Shown here: in pieces, positions 1 through 9,453 of the stretch
How the letters are laid out: every line of letters begins with the position of its first letter
Position numbering within the stretch: the stretch's first letter is position 1
Source of the DNA: Reyranella sp.
GTDB taxonomy: Bacteria > Pseudomonadota > Alphaproteobacteria > Reyranellales > Reyranellaceae
Length of the DNA stretch: 64,000 nucleotides
Direction: 5' to 3'
NCBI GenBank assembly: GCA_019750135.1
Contig: JAIEOV010000089.1
Location: forward strand, 1 to 64,000
Position numbers and translations under genes: made by a program
Notes under the pieces: model-generated
What the model saw: only the letters and a program-made list of their open reading frames with translations
Told to the model about the DNA's origin: nothing
Database searches by the model: none

Positions 1-2
1 GT

Positions 3-863
3 TCCGGTGCGGCGGGAGGCGCGTCGGCTGGCGGCAGCGCCGGTGCCAGTGCCGGCACAGGTGGCGGCGGTGCTGGCAGTGGCAGCGGCGGCGGTGCCGG
101 TGCCGGCGCTTCGGGCGGCGCTTCGTCCGGGGCAGCCGGTGGGACGTCCGGCGATGCGAGCGCCGGGGTAGGCGTCGGTGGCGTCGGCAGCGGCACGAGT
201 GGCGGCGCGGGCGCGACCGCCGCGGTCGGCAGCGGACCGGCATCGGGTAATGCGAGCGTCGGGATCGGCATCGGCGGCGTTGGCGCCGGTGGCGGGGGAA
301 CAGGTGATGGCGGCGCAGGTAGCGGTGGAACTGGTGGTGTTGGAACGAGCGGCGGCGGCGTGGGTGCCGGAGGTGTCGCCAGCGTCGGTACTGGTTCAGG
401 CAACTCGGGTGTTGGCGCCGGTAGTGGCGTCGGTTCGGGCGTGGGCGTCGGCGCCTCGGGTGCCAGCGTCGGCACCGGTCCCGGCGGCGTCGGCAGCGGA
501 AGCAGCGTCGCGAACGCCATCTCGGCCCAGGAAGAAGCCATGCTGCGGCTCTATCTCAGCGACGTCGCGCCGGTCGACTCCGTCGCGGCGGGTAATCTCA
601 CCACGGTGCAGACGGCGTCGTTGCTTTATCGTTCCGGGCACAAGCGTGCCGCCAAGGAGCTGCTGTGCGAGCGGCGCGACGTCTACAACGCCTTCCGGCG
701 CACGCCGACGCCGTGCCTCGCGCGCGCGGACTGGGAGCTGAAGGAAGCGAGCGCGGCCAACACCATGTCGCGCTTCCAGCCCGGCGCGTACCGGACCCGC
801 GCGGACTGCCTGACGGCCGCCTACACCGCGCGCGTTCCGCTCGGCGCGTGCGACGGGCGGTAG
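3..863 (+). CDS. Gly/Ala/Ser-rich low-complexity protein with a short Cys-containing C-terminal domain (5' end outside the window)
   Basis: Frame stays open from base 3; long G/A/S/V repeats, then a non-repetitive tail SVANAISAQEEAMLRLYLSDVAPVDSV...LGACDGR, stop at 861-863. Confidence 0.65.
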   Translation, partial: SGAAGGASAGGSAGASAGTGGGGAGSGSGGGAGAGASGGASSGAAGGTSGDASAGVGVGGVGSGTSGGAGATAAVGSGPASGNASVGIGIGGVGAGGGGTGDGGAGSGGTGGVGTSGGGVGAGGVASVGTGSGNSGVGAGSGVGSGVGVGASGASVGTGPGGVGSGSSVANAISAQEEAMLRLYLSDVAPVDSVAAGNLTTVQTASLLYRSGHKRAAKELLCERRDVYNAFRRTPTPCLARADWELKEASAANTMSRFQPGAYRTRADCLTAAYTARVPLGACDGR

Positions 864-866
864 CTC

Positions 867-1160
867 TCAGGGATTGCAGTTGGCCTGGGCGATGACCACC
901 GCGTCCAGGCCCTGCATCTGCTCCTGCGTGAGATTGGAGGGGTCGAGCAGGTTGCCGCCCGGCTCCATCGCCTTATTGGACTTCCGCATGCCCTCGATGG
1001 CGGCTTGCTTCTTGTCTGCCGGAACCTTGGACGCGATGCATTCACACATCTTCTGAGGCGTCGTCATTGTGCAGGCCTGCATGAAAGCATCCTGCGCCTG
1101 GGCACCGCTTGCGAGCGCCGAGACGAAAGCCAAGCCGAGAGCGCAGGTGACGAAACGCAT
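867..1160 (-). CDS. Small secreted hypothetical protein with signal peptide
   Basis: MRFVTCALGLAFVSALASGAQAQ signal peptide, then a Cys-containing ~75 aa mature region. Confidence 0.7.
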   Translation of the reverse strand: MRFVTCALGLAFVSALASGAQAQDAFMQACTMTTPQKMCECIASKVPADKKQAAIEGMRKSNKAMEPGGNLLDPSNLTQEQMQGLDAVVIAQANCNP

Positions 1161-1192
1161 GGAGACTCCTCTTCGAAGGCCGCCCGATAATA

Positions 1193-1954
1193 TCAGAACA
1201 ACCAGCTGCGCAGCAGGCCGAACAGACCGGTGGCAAACAGAATGGTGAGGGCCACGTTGCGGTAGAGCCGCTCGCTGGCCAGGCCGTGGAAGGCGCGGCC
1301 GCCGACCCAGGCGCCCAGCACCATGACCGGAAACAGCACCACGGCGCGGATCAGCGCATCGACGCCGGCCACGCCGGTCGCCAGCACGATGACGATCAGC
1401 AGGAACTGCGTCAGGAAGTAATAGGTGACGATGTTGGCGCGGTTGACCTGCGGCGGATCGTTTCCCGACAGCAGGTAGAGCAGCACCGGCGGTCCGCCGA
1501 CGCTGGTGGTGGCCATCATGGCGCCCGACACGGCGCCGACCGCGACGGTGGCGGCGGTCGAGCGCCGGCCGGTGTATTTCCAGCCGGTCCACATCAGCAC
1601 GACGAAGGCCACGATGACGGCCGAGACCGCCGTCACGATGGTGCTCTTGTCGACGCTGGCCAGCAGCCAGACGCCGAGCGGCATGGCGGCGCAGGCGGCG
1701 ATGCTCATCGGCGTCAGCACCTTCCAGTCGGCGTGCCGGCGGACTTGCGGGAAGAGCTGCAGGGAGACCACCAGCTCGATCGCCACCACGGTCACCACCA
1801 TCTCGGCCGAGCCAAAGAGGATCGCGAAGATCGGCGCCATCAGCATGGCCGAGCCGAACCCGGCGAAGCCGCGCATCAAGCCGGCGACCAGGGTGACGCC
1901 GATCGCGGTCCACAAACCGACACCGGCGAACAAGGACGAAATGTAGGGGATCAT
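1193..1954 (-). CDS. TSUP family (TauE/SafE-like) membrane permease
   Basis: Multi-TM protein with 'LMRGFAGFGSAMLMAPIFAILFG' motif typical of TauE/SafE. Confidence 0.85.
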   Translation of the reverse strand: MIPYISSLFAGVGLWTAIGVTLVAGLMRGFAGFGSAMLMAPIFAILFGSAEMVVTVVAIELVVSLQLFPQVRRHADWKVLTPMSIAACAAMPLGVWLLASVDKSTIVTAVSAVIVAFVVLMWTGWKYTGRRSTAATVAVGAVSGAMMATTSVGGPPVLLYLLSGNDPPQVNRANIVTYYFLTQFLLIVIVLATGVAGVDALIRAVVLFPVMVLGAWVGGRAFHGLASERLYRNVALTILFATGLFGLLRSWLF

Positions 1955-2108
1955 TGAAGCGACTTCTCAGCACGAACCGGACACGACGACAGGCGATCCG
2001 CGGTCCGGACGGGCCGGAGCGGGATCAGCGCTTAAGTCGAAGGGTCTGCCGCTTCATCGGGCGCGAACCTTGGTCGATCCGCCCCAATCCGTCAATGAGG
2101 TCAGTCAA

Positions 2109-2492
2109 TCAAAGAGCCTGCAGTATCGCGCAGGCTGTCCAGGCAAATCCGACGGTTGTCGTGGCGAAGCTCGCGACGCGATAGGCCTTGCGCAGCGGCC
2201 CGATCTGCGGCTGCGGGTCGACCGCCCGCAGCAGGAAGAGCGAGGGATTGGTGAAGCCACCGATCACCACCAGCCAGCAGGCCTCGACCGGCAGCGGCAC
2301 GCGGATGGCATAGAGCGCCATGCAGAACAGCGCCATCATCAGCAGATCGGTATGCGCGCGGATCAGCGAGCCGTAGTCCTTGATCAACCCGGCCACCGGC
2401 TCGAACCGGATGAGACGGCAGAAGGTGGCGATCCAGGCCAGCACCAGGGCCGAGAGCAGCATGCCGGCGGCGCCGGCCAGAAGTATCTTCAT
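2109..2492 (-). CDS. Hypothetical integral membrane protein
   Basis: MKILLAGAAGMLLSALVLAWIATFCRLI..., several TM segments. Confidence 0.65.
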   Translation of the reverse strand: MKILLAGAAGMLLSALVLAWIATFCRLIRFEPVAGLIKDYGSLIRAHTDLLMMALFCMALYAIRVPLPVEACWLVVIGGFTNPSLFLLRAVDPQPQIGPLRKAYRVASFATTTVGFAWTACAILQAL

Positions 2493-2600
2493 GCGCGGCA
2501 CTATCGGCGCGACAGGCCATCGAAGTCCTTGCGATTTGAGGGTCCCGCAGTAGTCTCCCGCGCCACTTTCCGAACTTTTGCGGCGGTCCGGAGCGCCAAC

Positions 2601-3080
2601 ATGCCAAAACCGACACTCGACGCCATCGACACGCGAATCATCGCCGCGCTGCAGGCTGACGGCCGGCTGAGCAACCACCAGCTCGCCGAGCGCATCGGCC
2701 TCTCGCCCTCGCCTTGCCTGCGCCGAGTCAAGCGGCTGGAGCGCGAGGGCTACATCGAATCGTATCGCGCCGTCCTGCAGCGCGACCGCGTCGGGCTGGG
2801 CTTCACCGCCTTCGTGACCGTGAAGATCGAGGGCCATGCCGACCTGGCGGCGGATGCCCTGCAGGATGCGATCGTCGCCATGCCCGAGGTCGTGGCCTGC
2901 CACATGGTGTCGGGCGATTCGGACTATCTGCTCGAGGTCGTCGTCCCCGACCGCGAGAGCTACCAGGCCTTCCTGATCGACAAGCTCCTCGACCTGCCGA
3001 TCATCAAGGAAGTGCGCTCCAACATCGCGATCCAGCCGCTCAAGACCGCGGCGCCGCTGCCGCTCGGCCATCTCGCCTGA
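2601..3080 (+). CDS. Lrp/AsnC family transcriptional regulator
   Basis: MPKPTLDAIDTRIIAALQADGRLSNHQLAERIGLSPSPCLRRVKRLEREGYI: AsnC-type HTH plus RAM domain. Confidence 0.92.
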   Translation: MPKPTLDAIDTRIIAALQADGRLSNHQLAERIGLSPSPCLRRVKRLEREGYIESYRAVLQRDRVGLGFTAFVTVKIEGHADLAADALQDAIVAMPEVVACHMVSGDSDYLLEVVVPDRESYQAFLIDKLLDLPIIKEVRSNIAIQPLKTAAPLPLGHLA

Positions 3081-3668
3081 TCAGGCCGCGAGCTTGGCCC
3101 GCACGAAGTCGATGCGGTCCTGGCCCCAGAACAGCTCGCCGTCGACGACGAAGGTCGGCACGGCGAACACGCCCTGCTGCTCGGCCTCCTGCTGATGGCG
3201 CTTCAGTTCCGCCGGGCCCTCGCCTGAGGCAAAGGTATCGAAGCCCGCCGTATCGACGCCCGCATCGGTCAGCAGCCCCATGACCGCAGCGCGGTCCTCG
3301 TAGTCGATCTCGCGCTTGAAGAAGCGCGGATAGGCGAGGTCGATCAAGGCGCGGCCGTGGCCGCTCCTGTCGGCATAGAGCCAGGCGAGATGGACCAGCG
3401 TCTGGTCGAAGATCTTCTTCGGGCCGAGCAGCGTGATGCCGCGCTGGTTCGCGAAGCGGCGGGCGTCCAGATAGAAGTACTTGATCTTGCGCATGCCGCG
3501 CGCGATCGCCTCGGGATCGCTGAGATTGACCGCGCCGGCGATGTTGAGGGCGAAAGGCCGCAGCCGCAGCTCGACCTCGAAGTCGCGCTCGAGGTCGTAG
3601 GCCGGATCCTTTGCGAGGAAGGAGAACGGGCTGCGCAGGTCGAGCCAGAGATCGACCTTCTTCCTCAC
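3081..3668 (-). CDS. DsbA-fold 2-hydroxychromene-2-carboxylate isomerase-like protein
   Basis: WLDLRSPFSFLA N-terminus and C-terminal GVFAVPTFVVDGELFWGQDRIDFV. Confidence 0.88.
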   Translation of the reverse strand: MRKKVDLWLDLRSPFSFLAKDPAYDLERDFEVELRLRPFALNIAGAVNLSDPEAIARGMRKIKYFYLDARRFANQRGITLLGPKKIFDQTLVHLAWLYADRSGHGRALIDLAYPRFFKREIDYEDRAAVMGLLTDAGVDTAGFDTFASGEGPAELKRHQQEAEQQGVFAVPTFVVDGELFWGQDRIDFVRAKLAA

Positions 3669-4447
3669 GCGCGCCGCCTCTGTTGTCCCTCGCCCGTCTT
3701 GTCGCGCAGGCGGCGCATGCCGCGCAGCCAGCGGTCGCGGTCGAGCTTGCGCGCCATGTACTCCTTGACCTCGGGATGTGTAAGGATGAGGAAGCGCTCC
3801 TCGTCCATCGCCTCGATGACGGTCTGGGCGACGGCGTCGGTGTTCAGCACACCGTCGACCGAGGCCGCGCCGGCGCCCGCCATGCGCAGCATGTTGGTGT
3901 CGACCGCCTGCGGGCAGAGCACCGACACGGCGATGCCGCGATCGCCGTACTGGATGGCGAGATGCTCGGCCAGCGCGACGGCAGCGTGCTTGGTGACGCC
4001 GTAGGGTGCCGAGCCCATGGAGGCGAGCAGGCCCGCGGCGCTGGCGGTGTTGAGAAGATAGCCCGACTTGCGCGCGAGCATGCCCGGCACCAGGGCACGG
4101 GCGGCGTAAACGTGGCTCATGACATGGATGGCCCAGCTGTCGGCCCAGTCCTTGTCGGTCGCATCCTCGTGACCGCCGCGGCCGATGCCGGCGTTGGAGA
4201 AGAAGACGTCGACCGGCCCGAAGCGCCGCTCGGCTTCGGCGACCAGCTGCTGGATATCCGCCTCCTTCGCGACGTCGCAGGCGACCGCCAGGCCCCTGAT
4301 ATCGTCGGCGACGGCGCGCAGGCGGTCGGCATCGCGGTCGGCCACGACCACGCCCTTGGCGCCTTCCTTGGCGTAGCGCCGCGCGATCGCCTCGCCGATG
4401 CCGCCCGCCGCGCCGGTGACGACGCAGACCTTGTCCGTGACCTTCAT
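3665..4447 (-). CDS. SDR family NAD(P)-dependent oxidoreductase
   Basis: VTGAAGGIGEAIARR, NAGIG, YGVTKHA. Confidence 0.93.
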   Translation of the reverse strand: MKVTDKVCVVTGAAGGIGEAIARRYAKEGAKGVVVADRDADRLRAVADDIRGLAVACDVAKEADIQQLVAEAERRFGPVDVFFSNAGIGRGGHEDATDKDWADSWAIHVMSHVYAARALVPGMLARKSGYLLNTASAAGLLASMGSAPYGVTKHAAVALAEHLAIQYGDRGIAVSVLCPQAVDTNMLRMAGAGAASVDGVLNTDAVAQTVIEAMDEERFLILTHPEVKEYMARKLDRDRWLRGMRRLRDKTGEGQQRRRA

Positions 4448-5592
4448 CCCCACGACTCCTCGATCAACTGCACGTACTCGGCCTTCGTCGGCTGACGCGG
4501 CGTCGACTGGTGGCAATGATCGCCGAGCGCGCCGTCGGCGATCTTCTCGACAGTGTCCTGCGCCAGGCCCATGGCGCCCAGGCCCTTGGGGATGCCGAGC
4601 CGCTCATTGAGCGCGGCGACGGCGTTGGCCACGCCCGTGGCGTTCGCTTCGCTCGCCGGCAGGCCCATGACCTGCGCCACCTTCCGGTACTTCTCGCCGA
4701 CGGCGGGCTCGTTGAAGCGCAGCACGGCCGGCAGGTAGACCGCGTTCAGCGTGCCGTGATGCAGGCGATAGCCCTTGAGGCCGCCGGTCGGATGGCTGAG
4801 CGCGTGCACCGCGCCCAGGCCCTTCTGGAACACCATGGCCCCTTCCATGGCGGCCATCGCCATGTTGTAGCGCGCCTCGCGATCCGAGCCGTCCTTGGTG
4901 GCGCGCTCGACCCAGGTCCACGCCTTCTCCAGGCCGTCGAGCGCGATCGAATCGGCCGGCGGGTTGAAGACGTTGGCCAGGAAGCATTCGATATTGTGGG
5001 TGAAGGCATCCATGCCGGTGCCGGCCGTCAGATGCGGCGGCAGGCCGAGCGTCAGCTCGGGATCGATCAGCGCCAGCCGGGGGATCAGGTACGGGCTGCC
5101 GATGGCAAGCTTGCGGCCGGAATCCATGATGATGACGCCGCCGCGGCTGACCTCGCTGCCGGTGCCCGAGGTCGTGGGAATGGCAACGATCGGCGCCACC
5201 GCCGCGGTGATCTTGCCCGCGCCGCCCTCGACGAAGGAATAGGGCTGCAGCGAGGAGCCGGGATGAGTCGCCATCAGCCCGACCGCCTTGGCGAGATCCA
5301 TCGGCGATCCGCCACCGATGGCGATGATGCCGTCGCAGCCTTCTTCCTTGTAGATCTTGAGGGCGTCGCGCATCGCGGCTTCCGTCGGGTTCTCCGGCGT
5401 GCCGTCGTAGAGCGTGATCGGCATGTTGCCGGGAAGCCGCTCCTTGACCTTGGCCCACAGCCCGGCCGCGATCACGCCCTTGTCGGTCACGATCAGCGGC
5501 CGGCGGATGCCGAGAAGCTGCAGTTCGGACTCGAGCAGCTTCAGCGCCCCGAAGTCGAACTGGATACGGGTCAGGTAAGTGATGAGCGCCAT
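4444..5592 (-). CDS. Iron-containing alcohol dehydrogenase
   Basis: GGGSPMDLAKA, HALSHPTGGLKGYRLHHGTLNA metal-binding region. Confidence 0.93.
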   Translation of the reverse strand: MALITYLTRIQFDFGALKLLESELQLLGIRRPLIVTDKGVIAAGLWAKVKERLPGNMPITLYDGTPENPTEAAMRDALKIYKEEGCDGIIAIGGGSPMDLAKAVGLMATHPGSSLQPYSFVEGGAGKITAAVAPIVAIPTTSGTGSEVSRGGVIIMDSGRKLAIGSPYLIPRLALIDPELTLGLPPHLTAGTGMDAFTHNIECFLANVFNPPADSIALDGLEKAWTWVERATKDGSDREARYNMAMAAMEGAMVFQKGLGAVHALSHPTGGLKGYRLHHGTLNAVYLPAVLRFNEPAVGEKYRKVAQVMGLPASEANATGVANAVAALNERLGIPKGLGAMGLAQDTVEKIADGALGDHCHQSTPRQPTKAEYVQLIEESWG

Positions 5593-5600
5593 GTTGTTCC

Positions 5601-6434
5601 CTATGCGCGATAAAACGGCTTGTCGCCCTTGACGGTCACGCGGTAGCCCAGCCGCTTGTGCGGAAAGTAGTCCCACATCGCGTGATGCATGGCGGAGCGA
5701 TTGTCCCAAAAGGCGACCGAGTTGGGTTGCCAGGCGAAGCGGCACTGGAACTCTGGCGTCTCGCTGTGGCGATAGAGCATTTCCAGCAGCGCATCGCTCT
5801 CGCCCTTGCGCAGACCCTTGATATGCGTCGTGAAGTTGCGGTTGACGTAAAGCGCCTTGCGGCCGGTGACGGGATGCGTGCGCACCACGGGATGCTCGTT
5901 CCGGGGGAAGCCACCCTCCTTCGGCTTCTGACCGAAGCGGCCGCCATAGACCTGCGCGCCGTCATGGACGGCGATCAACCCTTCGCACAAACGCTGGATG
6001 GGCGCCGAGAGCGTGTCGTAGGCGCGATACATGTTGGCGAACAGCGTGTTGCCGCCGCCGTCCGGCGGCAGCTGCTTCATGTAGAGGATGCTGCCCATCG
6101 GCGGCTCGGGATCGCACGAAACGTCGGAGTGCCATTCCTCTCCCGCCACGAACTTCGAATGCTCGTCGGCCTTGATCACCAGGATCTCGGGATGCTCTGA
6201 TTCGGTGCGGATCGACGTCGGATGGATGTGCAGCTCGCCGAAGCGGCGGCCGAACGCCTTGTGCTGCTCGTGAGTGAGCTCCTGGTCGCGGAAGAAGATC
6301 ACCAGATTGTCCATCAACGCATCGTGGATCTCCTGGAAGACCTGGTTGCCGAGCGGCCGGGCGAGGTCGACGCCGAAGATCTCAGCGCCGATCGCGGGGG
6401 TGAGCTTTCTCACCTCGATGGTCTGGTAACCCAT
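5601..6434 (-). CDS. TauD/TfdA family Fe(II)/2-oxoglutarate dioxygenase
   Basis: EEWHSDVSCDPEPPMGSILY (HxD) and FWDNRSAMHHAMWDYFPHKRLGYRVTVKG. Confidence 0.93.
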   Translation of the reverse strand: MGYQTIEVRKLTPAIGAEIFGVDLARPLGNQVFQEIHDALMDNLVIFFRDQELTHEQHKAFGRRFGELHIHPTSIRTESEHPEILVIKADEHSKFVAGEEWHSDVSCDPEPPMGSILYMKQLPPDGGGNTLFANMYRAYDTLSAPIQRLCEGLIAVHDGAQVYGGRFGQKPKEGGFPRNEHPVVRTHPVTGRKALYVNRNFTTHIKGLRKGESDALLEMLYRHSETPEFQCRFAWQPNSVAFWDNRSAMHHAMWDYFPHKRLGYRVTVKGDKPFYRA

Positions 6435-6478
6435 TGGCTTTTCCCCACCTAATAGGGCGAGCCTACGCGAGAACGACC

Positions 6479-6958
6479 ATGAGCAACACCCTTCTCCTGC
6501 GCGCCGCGACGGCCGCCGACGCCGCGGCGATCCATGCCACCATCGCCGCCTCCTTCGAGCAGTATCGCGGCAAGCTCGAACCCGAGTCGGGCGCCTTCCG
6601 TGAAACGGTGGAGGGCATTGCCGCCGAACTGGCGCGCGAGTCCGGCGCCATCGTCGCGGAGCGGAACGGTCGCATGGTCGGCTGTGTCATGGTGAAGCTG
6701 ATGGAGGACGACCTCTATTTCGGCCGCCTGTCGGTCGTACCGGAGGCGCGCGGCCAAGGCATCTCCCGCCGCCTGGTCGAGGCGGTCGAGGACGAGGCGC
6801 GACGCCGCGAGCTCGCCGGCGTCCAGCTGGGCGTGCGCATCGTGCTCGTCGAGAACCAGAAGCTGTTCACGTCGATGGGTTATGTCGAGATCTCGCGCGA
6901 GGCGCACGAGGGCTTCGACCACCCGACCTCGATCAACATGCGCAAAGCGTTGCGCTAG
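6479..6958 (+). CDS. GNAT family N-acetyltransferase
   Basis: LRAATAADAAAIHATI ... LSVVPEARGQGISRRLVEAVEDEA. Confidence 0.9.
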   Translation: MSNTLLLRAATAADAAAIHATIAASFEQYRGKLEPESGAFRETVEGIAAELARESGAIVAERNGRMVGCVMVKLMEDDLYFGRLSVVPEARGQGISRRLVEAVEDEARRRELAGVQLGVRIVLVENQKLFTSMGYVEISREAHEGFDHPTSINMRKALR

Positions 6959-7027
6959 ATTTTTTCCTGTACCTCAAATGCCCCTCGCTTCGCTCGGGCA
7001 GCGGTTGCGGCGGGCCGGGAATTCGGA

Positions 7028-7060
7028 CGAATTAAGACAGTTGCACCCTGTCTTAATTCG
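7028..7060. repeat. 13-bp perfect inverted repeat CGAATTAAGACAG-TTGCACC-CTGTCTTAATTCG
   Basis: Direct reading; lies in a ~0.8 kb interval without a convincing CDS. Confidence 0.85.
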
Positions 7061-7746
7061 ACCAGGAAAAGCCGAGATTTTTCAGGCCTCTATCGACTTG
7101 CTGGCAATTCGGACATTTCCGCTAGTAGCTCTGCACAGGGGTTCTGATGGGCTGAATGCCCAAGAGACGACATTTAAGGCTCCTTGGCTCGAGGGCCGGT
7201 CGCGTGAATTTCGCTGGATTTCGCTAGATCCCGGATCACGGGCAAAGCCATTGAATCTTCGGCCTTTTTGAGTTTCGCTAGTTTTGCTGGCCGTTTTCAT
7301 TCAGTCGACCGAACCGCCCTTCCGGCGGCGTCGCGGGATGACGAAAGACTGGGGGCCCGGCAGGGCTGCCGCCGGGCGCGATGGTATCGGATCAACGATG
7401 CATAGAGCGGACGCCTGAAAGCACGGCGGCAGGCTCAAGATAACTCAAGTGCTCATCCGTGTCAATAACCATGGTGCGATTTTCCAAGCACCAGGGGGCC
7501 CCCCTTTGCAGTGGCTTGGCCGCCGTGCCGGGTTCTTTCATTGCGAATTTTGAGGCTCCAGGAGACCCGATATCTGGACGCCTTCGCCGCCATCAAACCA
7601 CACCCGAGTCCTTCGATCCATGTGCAGGCAATGCTGTCACCCGCGTCGGATCGAGGTCGATCGCCGTCAAAATCTCTGCGCTGAGAGTTTGGTCCGGCAT
7701 TGTCGCCATCGACGCCGCGCACCGCGCATGCCCTGGAACGCCGTTG

Positions 7747-8247
7747 TCACGGCGGCGCGAACCGGTAACGGAACGTGCAGCTCGGCGCGCCCTGCATGAT
7801 CGTCTGGGCGCGGTCGAGGGCCACCGAGTCCTCACCGACGGCCACGATGTCGAAATCGGCCGCGCAGATCAGCAGCGCGCCGAGCTCGGGCTCGCCCAGC
7901 TCGCGGAAGAACTCGGCGAAGCGGCAGCGTGTGACGTCGATGTCGAGCGCCGTCTCGTCGTGCCGCTTGATCTGGAACTCGACCTCGCGGCCGGAAACTT
8001 CGCCGAAGGCCTTCTGCAGGCCCGCCCATTTGTGTCGCGCACTACCCTCAATGCCGTCGGCGATCGCCGCGAAGAGCTGCTTCGACCAGTCGCGCAGCGC
8101 CCGCTTCACGACGGCGTCGGCCCGCTCCTTGCCCAGTTCGGCCCGCAAGGCGCGCAGCACCGGTACCAGGACCTGAGCCTGCATGCGCGTCTTGTCGAGA
8201 AGGGAGACCTCGGGGTCGACCAGGTAGTCGTCGAGGACGCCGCTCAT
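7747..8247 (-). CDS. L-2-amino-thiazoline-4-carboxylic acid hydrolase family-like protein
   Basis: DVTRCRFAEFFRELGEPELGALLICAADF; paralogous to the upstream gene. Confidence 0.7.
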   Translation of the reverse strand: MSGVLDDYLVDPEVSLLDKTRMQAQVLVPVLRALRAELGKERADAVVKRALRDWSKQLFAAIADGIEGSARHKWAGLQKAFGEVSGREVEFQIKRHDETALDIDVTRCRFAEFFRELGEPELGALLICAADFDIVAVGEDSVALDRAQTIMQGAPSCTFRYRFAPP

Positions 8248-8714
8248 GCCTTCCTCCGGAAACGGAAGTCGCAGCAGGTTCCACCCGCCATGATCGTCTG
8301 GCTGCGCTCGAGCTCGAGCCCGTCGTTGAAGCCTTCGACCATCGCATGGTCCCTGGCGCAATGGATCTGGACGCCGAGGTCATCGAGGCCGAGCTCCTTG
8401 TAGAACTCCGCGTAACGACAGCGCGTCACGTTGAAGGCGAGTCGATCGGCTGTCTGCTCGACGACCTCCAGCTCCATGCCGCCACCGCCCGCCCACAATT
8501 CCTCGGCGACGCGGCGCAGGCCTTCGATGTCGCCGCCGAACGTTGCCGCCCAGCGCGCACCGTCGCCGGCGGCAAGCGAGCGGATCGCGCCGGCAACAAG
8601 ATCGCGCGTCGGGCCGTCGCCGAACTTCTCGCGGCAGGCGGAGATGAAGGGAATGAGGACGCGGCCTTCGATCTTGCGCCGCTCCAAGTGAGTGATGGTG
8701 ATGTCGTCGGTCAT
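8244..8714 (-). CDS. L-2-amino-thiazoline-4-carboxylic acid hydrolase family-like protein
   Basis: NVTRCRYAEFYKELGLDDLGVQIHCARDHAMVEGFN; 4-nt overlap with the next gene. Confidence 0.7.
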   Translation of the reverse strand: MTDDITITHLERRKIEGRVLIPFISACREKFGDGPTRDLVAGAIRSLAAGDGARWAATFGGDIEGLRRVAEELWAGGGGMELEVVEQTADRLAFNVTRCRYAEFYKELGLDDLGVQIHCARDHAMVEGFNDGLELERSQTIMAGGTCCDFRFRRKA

Positions 8715-8837
8715 GCGCCGGACCATCGCGCCGCTCGGGCTCGCGGACAAATCAGCTGATCTGCTGCTCGAGGCATAGAAATCCTGATGCTCGCGCCGCC
8801 GCTTCCGCTCCTAATCTGCGCGGTGGAGAGGACTGCC

Positions 8838-9446
8838 ATGACCTATCGACTCCCACCCCTCAACGGCCTGCGCGCCTTCGAAGCGGCGGCGCGGCATAGA
8901 AGCTTCCGCGGCGCCGCCGACGAGCTCTGCGTGACGCCGGGCGCCGTCAGCCAGCTCGTGAAGACGCTGGAGACCGCGCTCGACACCAGGCTCTTCGAGC
9001 GCTCGGCGCGTGCCATCGCGCTCACGGCCGAGGGCAAGAAATACCTGCCGGCGATCCGGCGCGCCTTCGAGGAGATTGCCGCGGCGACCGAGGCGACGGC
9101 GCCCGGCCTGCGCGGCCGCAAGCTGCGCCTGGGCATCGCGCCCGCGCTGGACCGCGCCGACTGCCCGGTCCTGCGCCGGCTCGTCTCGCGAAAGGAGACG
9201 CCCGACATCGTCGCCCTGCGTGTCGAGGACGATCCGGACCTGCTGGCCAAGGACGGCAGCCTCGACGCCCTGCTGCGGCTTTCCGACGAGGACTGCGGCG
9301 GCCTGCATATCGATCGTGTGGCCGTGATGGGCGCCGACCGCAGCCGGCTCCCGGCGGTGTTGGTCACCCGGCCGGGAATCGCCGGCTGCCATCAGCACAA
9401 GACCCTGGTGATGCTGCTTGCACACGCCGCCCGGGAGGCTCATTAG
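8838..9446 (+). CDS. Short LysR family regulator (GcvA-like HTH, truncated effector domain)
   Basis: LPPLNGLRAFEAAARHRSFRGAADELCVTPGAVSQLVKTLETAL; only ~203 aa. Confidence 0.75.
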   Translation: MTYRLPPLNGLRAFEAAARHRSFRGAADELCVTPGAVSQLVKTLETALDTRLFERSARAIALTAEGKKYLPAIRRAFEEIAAATEATAPGLRGRKLRLGIAPALDRADCPVLRRLVSRKETPDIVALRVEDDPDLLAKDGSLDALLRLSDEDCGGLHIDRVAVMGADRSRLPAVLVTRPGIAGCHQHKTLVMLLAHAAREAH

Positions 9447-9453
9447 TCCGGCC

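Noticed and set aside
1-500. Possible CRISPR or tandem DNA repeat array
   Set aside because: Repetitiveness comes from Gly/Ala/Ser codons; no regular repeat-spacer structure.
7354-7378. GC-rich hairpin gcccggcagggctgccgccgggc as a possible tRNA or riboswitch
   Set aside because: No cloverleaf or known riboswitch core found by eye; a simple hairpin is the safer reading.
7459-8403. 314-aa plus-strand ORF
   Set aside because: Mostly antisense to the ATC-hydrolase-like pair; no domain recognised.
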